Below, one piece after another: positions 35,941 to 47,400 of a DNA stretch of 64,000 nucleotides. Within the stretch, counting starts at the first letter, position 1; each line of letters begins with the position of its first letter. The translations under genes and the position numbers were made by a program. The notes under the pieces were generated by a model. The model saw only the letters and a list, made by a program, of their open reading frames with translations, did not search any database and was not told the origin of the DNA. The stretch is from NCBI RefSeq assembly GCF_023278565.1, contig NC_064675.1:7626001-7690000 (forward strand). The letters run 5' to 3'. This stretch comes from Colletotrichum lupini. Taxonomy: Eukaryota > Ascomycota > Sordariomycetes > Glomerellales > Glomerellaceae.

Positions 35941-37964
35941 CCATCTTCATGACTTCATGAAGGAACCGGTCGAGATGAGCCGGTTGACATTGGCCCGAAA
36001 GCCGAAGCGTCTAAGCCGGGCCATTGAGAAGCGTTGGAAGTCGCGCAAGGCCAAGACCCTTCCAAGAACCACAAGAAAGACTTTTTTGGGGGGGAGATGC
36101 TCAAGCAAATGATCGGCCAAGGTGCCATTCCAAAGGCACGAGCTGGGTGCGGACTGTAGGAGAGGAAGAGAGGGGTGGCTGGGCTAAGTAGAGTGCCAAG
36201 CTGCAGGGCCAGGGGACGAGAGAGAGAAACAAAAAAACCTGGAGAAATTTCCGCCGTTGAGAATCACTGAAAGTTGTGTCGGTGCGGGGAAGCTCCAGGA
36301 AGCTTCACGAGTCTTGGGAGACTTCATATAACAACCCCAGTCCTCCCCCAGTTCAGACCTTCAGACTAACCCAAGATCGATGGGCGTGCGGGGTTTTAGC
36401 TCGCGTACCGTCGCATCCTTCTATCCCGCGGCCTGGAAATTACGCCTTTTCGGGGGCAGATGTCCGCTGGGCGTTGATGTCATCTGGGTGCGGTGAAGGC
36501 GAGCTGTCAGTGTATTGAGAGAGAATCCTCCGTTGGACCGTTGAGCTTTGGCATCCTTCGTCTTGTCCTTGGTCCCAGCAGCTTGGCGAGGGTTGCGTTC
36601 GGCTCATCTCGACCGGCCGGGTATGCCATGATCGCGAAGACAGGTGGGCAGATACGAGATGAACTGCGGGAAACATCAGCAAATGACGGATGTGACACTG
36701 GTCCACCCGAGCTCATGACCTGAACATTCTGATGGGTCAATTGGCAGCGAGATTCCCAAGAGCGAAGAGAAGTTTGTTCAATGGGGTCAATGGTACAAGA
36801 CTCGAGGAAATATGGGATGATCCGGGCTCGTCTGAACCCTTGATGGCCATCCTGTTAAGGGTGCAATAGAGGGGTGGTTTTGGTGGCTTCTTCTCGCAGA
36901 AGCATCCCGCGCTGAGTAGCGAGTACCCACTATGGGTAGTTGAACCATACACCGACGCAAAGGTCATTGCTTTCATCCTCTCTTTCAAATGCCATGGAGT
37001 TCCAAGACATCAAGCGTGAGCCAATAGTCAGTACATCTGTAAGGAAGGTCTTTTGTTCTCATAGGAGCCGCTCCGTTGGCCGGGGTGGTCCGAGTGGAAG
37101 ACTGTTGCGCCGTAGCATCTTAAAGTTGGCGTTGAAGGTGTACTGTCGAAGTTCATAAGTCCAGACTCTTCCTCCGCAAGGGTCCGTATGAACTTCCTCC
37201 GGAGCAATTGAGAAGTTCGGCCCACAGCTGGATCCAGTCTAGTCATCGAGGCATCGGCAGACTCACGATGTTCTCCCCTCAGATGATAGCAGGGGCGTCT
37301 GGTAGGTCATCCTTGGTGAAATCGGTGCTATTTCTATGAACTCAAGAGCCGCAGCGGTTGAATATCTCGCAAACGGCGCAATACTCCCATAAGAAGGCCT
37401 TTGTCTTCTTTTTGCCCATTTCAACATGCTGTCGAGAGATACAGCATACCTTAGACCATTGAGCAACGCTCATCGAAATGCGACTACCGGTTCTGGCGTG
37501 GTGGGGTAGTAAGTCTCGGCTAGACGGGTCGTGGGGCTTCTTAGACCCGGGATTGAGGCAGTTCTTTGAACTCGTGGGATCATGGACTTGTCTTTTGCTC
37601 CAGATGAAGCAGGCAGCAACGACTTTTTTAATCTTCATCGAGAGTTCAAGAACCGGGCCGAGCGGGAGATCATCATTCTTCACCGACGAGGCTCAACATG
37701 ATTCTCCGTGAAATTCTCCGGAACCTTGCCCTTAGTGGCCCAATGCCGATGACGACTGATGGCGCAATTGCATCAACCCCAGGTTTCATTCGACAGAATG
37801 TTATTGGCCCTGTCGAAAGTATGGAAAGCAATATACTCCAAGACGATACGCTTTCCCGACGTGGAATTGCTCCGTTGCCTCGGAGTTGACCGCAACATCA
37901 ATCGGCGAAATTGAAGCTCTCATCTAAAGTGCTCTATACGCGGACTGAATGGGGAGGAATTGGT

Positions 37965-37970
37965 TATATA
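37965..37970 (+). promoter_or_regulatory. TATA box of the PLA2-like gene
   Basis: TATATA in an AT-rich stretch 100 bases before the ATG at 38070. Confidence 0.4.
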
Positions 37971-38069
37971 GCTTACAATATGTCAATATCTTGATTCTAG
38001 AACTTGTTGTGCATTCCAGTTACTCTTCAGCCTTAACGGAATTAGTGAACCCATTCTTAGCTCACCATC

Positions 38070-38655
38070 ATGTTGCCTCAACTTTCGCTCATCATGGCCT
38101 TGTGCCCCCTAATGGCACTGGCAGCCCCCTCAGCTCCCGAACTTGATAAGAGAGCGATCACATGTTTGAAGGTTGGTGCGACTGCAACAGCAAAATGGAC
38201 CAACAGTGCTGGCAAGTCATGCACATTCACCGGCGTAGTGGGAAGCAACTACGGCACTAACCTCGCTGGGTCTGGAGAGTGAGTCTTTCTCGTAATGCTT
38301 TGCATCTGAATACTGCTAATGACAAACTAAGCTACTCTTGCAATGGACGCTGCGGTGCTGGGTGCACTGGAACTGCCGTTGGTAATGTCTACACACAAGA
38401 TTGCTTTTCCCACGATATTTGCTCGTACTTCAACAGCGCCAGTGGCGGTGCCAGGTAAGCAGATCTCGAGTGGTCTTTGCTGTGTCTGTTTTAATAACTC
38501 ATGAATTATGCTGATCTAATTGTAGCGATCCCAACTGCGGTGCCGCGTATAACGCTGCTGTTGACGACACGGCCTTGGGTGCTCTCAATGGATGTGGGCA
38601 AACAAACCCTTCAAACGCGGTATCGAAGCCCTCAACACAGCCAGTCTGCAGTTGA
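38070..38655 (+). CDS. Small secreted cysteine-rich phospholipase-A2-like protein, 153 aa
   Basis: Three exons: 38070-38278, 38332-38454 and 38526-38655; introns of 53 and 71 nt. The whole protein only appears after splicing. A signal peptide (MLPQLSLIMALCPLMALAAP) is followed by a Kex2 site (Lys27-Arg28) and a compact domain with about nine cysteines. The segment DCFSHDICSYFNSASGGASDPNC has His97-Asp98 flanked by cysteines, like the catalytic C-x-x-HD-x-C helix of secreted phospholipase A2, preceded by GRCGAGC, which could be a calcium-loop counterpart. If active it would cleave membrane phospholipids outside the cell; it might instead be a non-catalytic relative. The family is common in plant-associated fungi. 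Confidence 0.78.
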
Positions 38656-39018
38656 GAGAACAGATGAAACAAGTACTATTCGGACTGGGCTATTACTTCA
38701 CCATTTGTTAATCTCATGTAAATATTGAACTACATGGTCGAAAGCAACGAGTAAGCGCAAATTGGTTGAACTGGTAAATTGCAGATTGATCCATGGAGAT
38801 GTGAAATAATTATGTACAGGTCTCAAAAAGGTCTGTTAAAGAGAGTGTAGAAGAGAGTAAGAAAGAGTGACTTGAATGCCAAAACCAGAAAAGAGAGTTC
38901 CTAAAACCTTTTGTTTACGCCTTCTCTCCAAACCCCAAACTAAGTCTATGACGCTAAAAGTGAAAGAAAGGCTAAGTATCGAGCCAAAAACTCCAATGCT
39001 ACCCTGGCGCGCATCAAC
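38656..39018. other. Convergent 3' intergenic stretch
   Basis: 3' UTRs of the PLA2-like gene and of the leftward PAN/Apple-like gene; nothing else seen. Confidence 0.55.
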
Positions 39019-40785
39019 TTAGTTGATGTAGATGGCGCGGAACTGGGTGTTGACGTGCCATCCGGTGCTGGCCAGGGACGGGTTGCCCTTGTTGTAGCAG
39101 GTCTTGGTAACAAAGTTGTACACGATCTTGGTGCATCCTGATCTCAAGCGGCACAGAGCAATGCAAGCGAGGTCGCTGGGAACGTAATACCAGATGTCCG
39201 TGGCAGGGTTGTTGGTGAAGTCACTGCTGGGGCAGACTTGGTAGGTGGTGCCGAAGTAGTTGACGGTGTAAGTGGGAGCCAAGCACTTGGTGAGAGCGGT
39301 GCCGTCGGTGACCTTGACGAGGGTCTGGAAGGGCGCGTTGATGTTCCAATTAGAGGCGGCGACGCTGGGGCTACCCTTCAGATAGCAGATCTGGGTGGTA
39401 GGGTTGTAGACGGCCTTGGTGCAGCCAGATTGAGCCTCGCAGGCAGTGGCACAGTCAGCGTTGGACTTGTAGCCGTAGTAGATCTGAGGGCTGGGAATCA
39501 TGAAGTCGGTGTTTGCGCAGACAGCGTACAGTCCACCAGCAGAGCCAACGACATAGCTCACTGGGCTGGGACAGGCGGCGATGGGCCCGCTGGAGACCGC
39601 CGTGCTGCTAGTTGTTGCGGCGGCGGTCGAAGAAGAGGTGGAAGTCTTGATTATGGAAGCAGATGAGCTGCTGGATGTAGTCAGGGTCGAAGAAGTGGCG
39701 GCTCGTGAGGTAGTAGATGTGGAAAGAGTGGAAATTTGAGACGTGGAAGAAGTAGATAAAGTAGTCGATGTCGTAGAGGCGACCGCGGCATTGCCTTGAG
39801 GGCAAGTCCAAGTGCCCAAATCAGAAGTATAAGAGTACGAGTAAGCATACTGGATGGTGTAGACATCAGAGCCAGAAGTGTATCCCGTGTTGACGGCGTA
39901 GCTCTTGTCCCAGGTGCGCGAGTACAGAGCACAAATCTGAGCCTGGACGACACCATTCTTGACAAGTGAGTAGCTGGTGAAGAAGTGGCAGTAGAGACCG
40001 TTGAAGGGGTTGGTTTCTTGTCTCTGAGAAGCGCAGTCGGCAGCGCAGAGAGAAGGGTCATAAGCGGCGTTGGTGTGAGCCCTGTAAGTGATGTAGCTGT
40101 TGCAGTCGCTGGGGGCGTTGATGGTGGCCGTATCAGTGAATGTAGAGTTGTAGCCGGTGACGGCGTAGTCGGGTGCTGTAAGCTGGTATCCGTTTGAGCC
40201 AGCAATCACAACATGGAAATCGTTCCTGTATTCACCACTGTTGGTGGCGGTGGAAGGACCGATGCCAACACCCCAGAAGCTGCACTTGATGACAGTCGTG
40301 CTCGAGGGGTTGGGGCAAGCGGTACCGGGATCCTGGCTGGGATCTCTCTCGAAGAAGACGTTGAAGGCTGTACACCCAGTGTTTGATTTGCAGTCAGCTG
40401 CGCACTGCGAAGGACTGTAGGTGGCATAGGTCTTGTAGCCCATGTACGCCGAGGCGGAGGTCGCAGACTGGAGGTTCCGGAAGGTCTGGTACCACCCAGC
40501 CGGGGTGACGGCCGCCAAAGCGGCATTGGACAAGTCCGTGTCGGCGAGGAAAGCTGTGTCCGTGTCGGTGGTGGGGACCGGGCCACTGCCAACGGGAAGA
40601 GCGCTGCAGTCGCCGCGGGCGGCCAAGTTGTTGACTCCCCTCTTGGTTGCTGCAACAGTCTGGTTGCCAACACCAATGGGAACAGTCTGGACAGTCGAGA
40701 CTGGGATGCTGGCTAGCTCAGAAAGAGACAAGAGCTGAGCCGACCCGGTTGCCGTCAAGGCAGCGAGAACAGTAAATGAGCGCAT
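39019..40785 (-). CDS. Secreted PAN/Apple-like modular protein with Ser/Thr linker, 588 aa
   Basis: Intronless. The start is the Met that opens a signal peptide (MRSFTVLAALTATGSAQLL); 45 upstream in-frame residues are leader sequence. A Kex2 site (KR at 48-49) ends a propeptide-like segment. The N-terminal half has two cysteine-rich units with Y-x-x-x-QCAADCKSNTGCTAFNVFFE and SLCAADCASQR motifs, typical of PAN/Apple-type adhesion modules. A Ser/Thr linker of about 65 residues, probably O-glycosylated, leads to two tandem homologous C-terminal units (about 405-500 and 501-588). Both contain C-x(3)-C-x(5)-CTK-VYN and a C-Y-x-KG-PS-A-W segment. Probable extracellular or wall-bound binding protein; ligand unknown. 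Confidence 0.8.
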   Translation of the reverse strand: MRSFTVLAALTATGSAQLLSLSELASIPVSTVQTVPIGVGNQTVAATKRGVNNLAARGDCSALPVGSGPVPTTDTDTAFLADTDLSNAALAAVTPAGWYQTFRNLQSATSASAYMGYKTYATYSPSQCAADCKSNTGCTAFNVFFERDPSQDPGTACPNPSSTTVIKCSFWGVGIGPSTATNSGEYRNDFHVVIAGSNGYQLTAPDYAVTGYNSTFTDTATINAPSDCNSYITYRAHTNAAYDPSLCAADCASQRQETNPFNGLYCHFFTSYSLVKNGVVQAQICALYSRTWDKSYAVNTGYTSGSDVYTIQYAYSYSYTSDLGTWTCPQGNAAVASTTSTTLSTSSTSQISTLSTSTTSRAATSSTLTTSSSSSASIIKTSTSSSTAAATTSSTAVSSGPIAACPSPVSYVVGSAGGLYAVCANTDFMIPSPQIYYGYKSNADCATACEAQSGCTKAVYNPTTQICYLKGSPSVAASNWNINAPFQTLVKVTDGTALTKCLAPTYTVNYFGTTYQVCPSSDFTNNPATDIWYYVPSDLACIALCRLRSGCTKIVYNFVTKTCYNKGNPSLASTGWHVNTQFRAIYIN

Positions 40786-42508
40786 CTTGGAAGTTGGGAA
40801 GATGAAGCTAATGTTAGTATGTAAAGTCAATGATCGTGAAGAAGGAAGAAGAAGGAATGATTGTGATGAATGACTGTGATGAGTGTGGAAGAGAGAGTGG
40901 CATTGGTCGGATCTCGCCAAGAGTTATATACATCTTTCCGCCACGATTGCTTCTAGCCAGAGAACCTTAGGCTTCGGTTATCCAACATCCAATTCTTTGA
41001 GCTACGGAAAAGCCTCATTCATCGTCTGATTGTCACTCTAGTGACCAGAAGCTAACAGAGTCGTTGCAGAATTAGGCGCACCTCGCTCTCGGTACTCGGG
41101 AAGGAAACCTTTGAGATTCGGCCACTGACGCTGCAAACCTGACTCTTGGGACTCTGGGCATCACACCAGAGCAAAAATAGCAACCATGCGTCAAACTGTA
41201 GCGCGAGTCTTTACTCAAAGACTCTTTGTTTGATCCGAAAAAACGGGTGATGTGTGAGGATTGTCTTTGACAAAGGAATGGTCCGGTGTGGCTTGAACGT
41301 TCGCCTGTCGGGTATCGTTGATGCTAAGAAGCCTCTAGTCCATATTCTGCTAGTTGACGGCGGCGCTCGTATTGCACCCACCGTCGCCGTCCATCAAGCT
41401 GGTAGTGTCATTGGCACAAAGTCTACGATCCGTAGACCGGAAAGCTTAACTTTTTTGTCAATGCCCTGAGGATCACAAGCGATATTGACTCTAGAATTGA
41501 TTGAGGTGAGTAAAGGGTTGAGACGGATGATGTGATGGCCGATGAGAAAACTATTTGTGGACTCTACCACTCTGGAGACTCACCATGACGTCTAGAGTAG
41601 ATCCGAAGAGAACGCCTCCGGCTCGACATTGCGCATCAAGCATCGATGTGCCAGCACATCATACCGAGTAAACAAGTAGATCTAGACTTGTCGATCTGGC
41701 GTGGTACTGACAGCGCGATATTACCCGAGTGCCTGGGTTCCCGCTCGGCCTTGTGTAACTCAGGTGGAACTGCTAACGTGTAGTTAACTCATGACAGACG
41801 ACGCCTCTCCTTAGACTTTGACGGGAACGCCGCCTTACTGGGATATTAGGTTCTCCTCACGCTAGCAAAAGCGAATTCGTTGACTAACAATGAGCGATTT
41901 ACGCTACTGCAGGGCAGGCTTTCAAGAATCGGGATCTCGGCTGCAACTGCGCACTCGAAATCCTACCAAATATTTTGGCCATTCCACTTCTGGGGATCCC
42001 AGTGGATTGGTTGAATGATCTGTCCAAGTAGTGTTTCTATTCCACGTGGTTGAGATAACAACATTGGCGGGCGAAGCCCAGCGGCGCCTTTCATGACAGC
42101 CAGCTAGTCAGTTCGTGGAGAGCAAGCAGAGCTACTCTGTGGTTAGCTTGAGGCTAGACTTCTCCATCATTGAACATAAGCTCCAAACACCGAATACGAA
42201 ATCAAGCTTCCGAGATAGTAGGAGGCAGTTTTGTAGACTCCCAATTTGGAATATACGGGATCACCTCACATGTAAACATCGTACAGGTTTGTCCAACTTT
42301 GGTGGGATCACATATCGGTCCAGGCCCCGAAGTAAGTTTGGTAAAGGGTTTGAAATAATGAGGTTTGTAAGATCTGGTTCTACTTGTCTTTTAGTCTAGT
42401 CCCCATATCTGTTCGTTCATGTACCAAAGTAGGTCGGAAGGTGAAGCATTGCGCGGGTCCCGTGGCATTTCTATCCTGAGGTTGACTCATATTTGAATAT
42501 TTGGATTT
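40786..42508. other. Intergenic stretch
   Basis: Promoter of the leftward PAN/Apple-like gene and 3' region of the leftward small cysteine-rich gene. No other coding region supported. Confidence 0.5.
40924..40930 (-). promoter_or_regulatory. TATA box of the PAN/Apple-like gene
   Basis: Minus-strand TATATAA about 140 bases before the start codon at 40785. Confidence 0.35.
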
Positions 42509-42854
42509 CTAACAATTGTTCTTTCCCGTACGGAAACAGAATATGTTGATCGTCCCGTCCGACTGCTCGCAGCAAGTTGCGCCCAAGTCTGGCGCTGAAC
42601 CTCCAAAGCAGTTGGGCTTGCAATTGGCGCAAATATTTTGACACTACGACAAATACACAGAGTCAGTTTACAACTAATAGAGAGGCCGAGTGGTTGATGC
42701 GGGACAGAAGTTAGAGACTTACGCTTGTCTTGGTTCCCTTGTCAGCAGGACAGCTACCATCGGCAGGAGCGCCAGCGCAGAAGATGAAAGCGGCAGAAGC
42801 GGGAAGAGCGAATTGGAGCAGCGCTGCGACAGCGAGAGTAGGATGGAACAACAT
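42509..42854 (-). CDS. Small secreted cysteine-rich protein (effector-like), 88 aa
   Basis: Two exons that are easy to miss: 42854-42723 (44 codons) and 42643-42509 (44 codons plus stop), joined in phase 0 across a 79-nt intron with GTAAGT and CGTAG ends. The first 22 residues form a signal peptide (MLFHPTLAVAALLQFALPASA). The mature part has ten cysteines, including the dense CQNICANCKPNC and a CC pair, ending NNC. The even cysteine count, small size, secretion signal and position beside a retrotransposon are what one expects of a fungal effector or antimicrobial-like protein. No family is recognised, so the role is open. A minus-strand TATA box lies about 150 bases upstream. Confidence 0.75.
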
Positions 42855-43821
42855 CTTTGTCTTAGCAGTTATGGGATTTCCTTCGATGTAGAAAATGAAC
42901 AGAAATAAGAGATCGGCTTTTGTCTGGGAGAAGATCTGCTACTCGATGTACTAATTGATATAACAGTGACCAGTCACCTTTAAAGGCTTGGAGCAGGCTG
43001 TTATTTATACGGAGTGAATCTCGTGTTCATCTCGCAGCTTCTTCGTTCGAGATACATTGTTAATAAATCTAAGTTCCGCAAACCGTGGATCGCGAACTCC
43101 ATCCCCATGACCTGGTTCGTCCAGAATAAGTTGAGATGACTTGACCCAAGTGACCGACCAAGGGTGGCCTCGCCAAAGCTGAAACTCACCCGATACATCT
43201 AGTACATTACTCGTTATTCGACAGTCCTGTAGGAGCAAAGAGGTCCGCCGTCGAACGGGGATCCTCGAGAGATCTCCGCAGGAACCCTGCACGAGTGCAT
43301 GATCCGAATACAAAGCTTGTTGGGCGTCGTGAGTCGTGGAGGCTGTGAGGTCCGTTATCCCATACTTAAGCTTGCAAAAGCTGCTCGTACCAATGTATTT
43401 GGGGCTTTCACTTACCGTGCCCCGAAAAGGCTTCGTTATGTTGCTGCACTCGTTCTCCTGCGATAAGTCACCGTAGCCGAGACAATTTGACAGCGGTCCC
43501 TCCGAAGTTACCCGTAATAGACATAGTTATATTCGGTCGCGGTGATTCCATGACTCCCATCCCGCTTAAGTAATCTGCAATGCAGTTGAGAGCCTGAGAC
43601 GCGGTGCGCCCGTAATAGCCGCAGCGACCGAGTTGCTGATGGGAATAGAAGTTTTACCTTTCATCGTTTGGCTTGGATCATTGGTCAGATATGAAAGCCG
43701 CCAGGCGGTGAATGACCGAGACCGAACACACACTTCCGTTATCTCATATTATCAATTCCATGGGCGGCTTTTTATGAAGTAATAAAGCTATTGTGCTCTT
43801 CTTTAATTATTTTCCAGGACC
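42855..43821. other. Intergenic stretch
   Basis: Promoter of the small cysteine-rich gene and 3' region of the broken oxidoreductase gene. Short frames only. Confidence 0.5.
43002..43009 (-). promoter_or_regulatory. TATA box of the 88-aa cysteine-rich gene
   Basis: Minus-strand TATAAATA about 150 bases before the start codon at 42854. Confidence 0.4.
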
Positions 43822-44236
43822 CTACTGATATCTGCTGGAGTCTGCTCGAAGGATCATCTTGAACAGTTCGATGTCATTCCTCGCATCTAATGCACTCGTC
43901 TTCGGAGCCTTCCCGTTGACAACGCAGTCATACAACTCGAGGAACTCATTGGTGTAAGGATCCTGGTATGTCTTCCTGACTTTGCGCTCTTGGAAGCCAT
44001 CATTCCCGATCATTTCTCTAATGGTCATCGTGACTGGTAGACCCTTGACGTATGGTGTGTCGAAGTCAACGCGAACAATCTTCTCGGGAGAGTACACCTC
44101 AATGTGTGCGTCAAATTGCGGGACTTTGCTGAAACCTGACTCATAAGTGACAGGGAAGTCGTCGTACTTGAAGAGGACGCTGAAGATGCCAGGGAAGGTA
44201 AGACAAGCTCCTGCAACACTCTTCGGCATACCGATG

Positions 44237-44241
44237 ATTTC
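44237..44241. repeat. Target site duplication, left copy
   Basis: ATTTC directly abutting the left LTR; in the host gene this is the GAAAT of an Arg-Glu-Ile stretch on the minus strand. Confidence 0.9.
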
Positions 44242-44466
44242 TGTTGGTATACACGTAGGCAGGTCAGACCTTTTGGTCGCGACTAGGTCAATAGGTCAGT
44301 ATAGGTCTATTGCGTGTGTGTAGGAGGGGAAGATCGTGGGCAGAGCCCACGGTCCCTTAGTGGGTATAGGTAGGTAGAAGGGTCCGTCTGCACGGGCCCA
44401 GACTGCCTACCTACTACCCCTACCTAACTACCTAATAGGGCCCCTTTTCTACCTCGTAATCTAATA
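44242..44466. repeat. Left long terminal repeat
   Basis: Starts with intact TGTTGG; ends CTAATA where the right copy has CCAACA. The GC-rich core (about 44330-44410) is nearly the same in both copies. Confidence 0.93.
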
Positions 44467-47400
44467 TTAGTAATCTTTTACTTTTATAATAAAAAAGGCT
44501 AGAATAGGGGCTAGGTCCCCCGCTAGTGAGAATTAGTAATAGAATCTATAGTTAATCCCTTATTTAAAAATACTTAAAGCTATATACTAAAATTTTAATA
44601 TAGCTTTTATTATAATTATTCGTATAGAAATTTTAGTATCCCCTTTTTCTAATTACTTCCTAATCCTTTAATATATATAATCTATATATTTAAACTCCTC
44701 GGAAATCGTCGAATTTAGCGTAATTAAAAAAGAGCTTTTTATTAGTTTAACTACGCCCTAAATACGTACGTTTCTCTTTAAGCTAAAGCCCGAGAGGCGT
44801 ATACGTTCGCTAAATAACTTACTACTTATAATATATTACTATTTTAATTACGTATTACTTATTTTTCTATTTTAACCGTAATAATTCCTTTATTAACGAA
44901 TCGTTTAAGGGACTTATTTAGTATACTCTTTATAAACCCGTTAGTTAAGTTATTATTATAATTAATTTAACGGATCTCGTAGAGCTCGCGGTATTTATAT
45001 AATTACCTAAATACTATAATATTTATTATAAAGCGCTTTTCCTTCGTAATACCTAGCTTAATAAAGTATTTATATAGTAAGTATAAATTTATATATATTA
45101 TAATAAGGATCTTTAGAACGTTAAGTTATTTAGTAATAAGGTTTAGGGTAGTTAAAATAATATAAGTAACGTTAATACTTATAACTATTCTATAAACCTT
45201 TAATATTAATACGCTCCGGGTAATCCTTTTGCTCTTTATAAAGCTATAATAAATAATATTATTATTAATCGTAAAGCTCTCGTTAGTCTATTTTTTATTT
45301 ATAAGGATAATAATATAACCTAGTTATAAAGTATAATTAGCGTTATTTATAAATAACCTATTTATAAAAACGAAGAATTTAGCTATAATTAGATTTAATA
45401 ATACGAATATAAGCCCTCGGTTTAAGTATTTTATTTATTATTTAATACGACGGTTTAGTATAACGTAGTTAGTAAATAATAGATCTATTTAGTATTAAGT
45501 AGTAAATAACATATTAAAAGCTATTTTTAGTTAGTAAATTAATACGATATAGGTATTTCGAGCTCGCTACTTAACGAATTATTATTTAGTATTTAATATT
45601 AAGGGGTTAACTTATTTAAGCTTTTTCCCTTAGTTCTTCTATTTAAGTACTATATTAATACTTTTTAATAAGATAATCCTATTATTAAAAATAAGCGGCT
45701 CGTTAGTTAATAGTTACTACTTTAGTTTAGCTAATAGCTTAGCGCGCTTAAGCTCGGTTTTGTTTTTCTAACTAAAAGTCTTATTTAATAATTTAATAAT
45801 ATTATCGGTTTATATATTAATAATACTAAATAATTTACTTTCTCCTATCGAGATTAATAAGTATAGATCGAATGTAAATATTATTATTTAGAGTATTTTT
45901 AAATAATATTTATTATATATTACTTATTAATAAGTACTAAATTTTATAAAACCATATAGTAACTATATAACGTATAGAATAGTACCCTTAAGGTATAAAT
46001 AACGGATCTAAGCTAGTAATTAAATAAAAACTTTATAATAAAGAGGTTAGTTTAATTATATATATATTTAAGTAATATCTCGTAGCTAGATAACGTAGCC
46101 TTTTTAAATTAGGGTCGGGGCTAGGGCGAGGATTAGATATTAACTAGTTCTTTAAACTATTAATAATTACGTAAGGATTTCCTTTTTTTTTTTTTTATTA
46201 TACCCTTATATAACTAAGTAAGACTTTTTAATAAAGTTAAGTCTTAGGTTCTTAATCTCGTTAACGAATCGAGATTTAAATATCTTTATATCCCTATATT
46301 TAAAGCTAAGTTAGATAAATTTAATTACCCCTCTTTTTATTAGTTTTAAAAGCTCTTTACTAATAGATTTTATAAAAAGTATTCTTAGGGTAGTAATAAT
46401 ACCCTTATTACGGAGCTTAGTAACTAGCTTAAGATTTACCTCTTTTTTAAATATAAAGTAGGTCGTAGTTATAGAAATATTACTACGGCCGTATTATATT
46501 AATATTCTTTTAATTTTCTTATTCTATAATAGAGGGTCGTTATTAATTATAATAACGATTTTATTAAGGACTTTGTTTATAGTGGCATTATTATTAGTTA
46601 GCTAGTTAATTATAGGGATTAATAAGTAGTTAACGTACTCTATTATCGTAGCTAGCGGCTCGGGGTCGACCTCTTCTAAGTATTAAGGTTTAATTATAAT
46701 AGCCTAGAAGCTTATTAAGCCGTGTAGTAATTTTATTACGTAAGTAGTGCCCTTTATTAAAACGAGTTTAAATAGGCCTTTTTATCCCTTACTTTCTTAC
46801 TAAACTTTAATATCTAATTATAGTAGTAAATTAATAATATAAGAGATATTTAGTTCGTTTTAAATAACTAATACCTTGCTTACTTACTTATTAATATAAA
46901 GTCTATAGACTTCCCGTATTACTTTTTTAATTACCTCTATACGTTAAGTAATATTTAGTAACGGTAGAGATTTATTAAAAATATATAAAAAAGTTCTAAA
47001 AACGAGGAATATAAGAACGAGGCTATTTAAGTTAATTATATCGTTAACTACCTTAATTACGGCTTAAAATATAGCCTCTATACTTATTAATAAGTACTTA
47101 TTTTAAATAATATCGTATACCTTTTTAAATACTACGTAGTATCTCTTAGCCTTATTAATATTATTATAAGCTTTAATAAGTACTTTTTTTAATTTTAATA
47201 GATATAGATTTAATAAAAAATTTAAACTCTACGGTACTAAAGTTCTTATTAATATTTATAATAATCTAGTTTAGTAAACCGAGGTAAACGTTAATTTAAT
47301 ATAGCTAAAGAGCCTCTTATATATACTTCGTAATTATATCCATAAGGAACTTTACTACTTAGAAAGAAGTAGTAGTATTAATAACGTAAAGTACTAGTTA

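Larger units (their letters stand above)
35840..38069. other. Divergent intergenic stretch between two secreted-protein genes
   Basis: A shared 2.2-kb upstream region for the leftward GH43 gene and the rightward PLA2-like gene. Short frames only, none recognisable. Each flank carries a TATA-like box about 100 bases from its gene. Confidence 0.5.
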
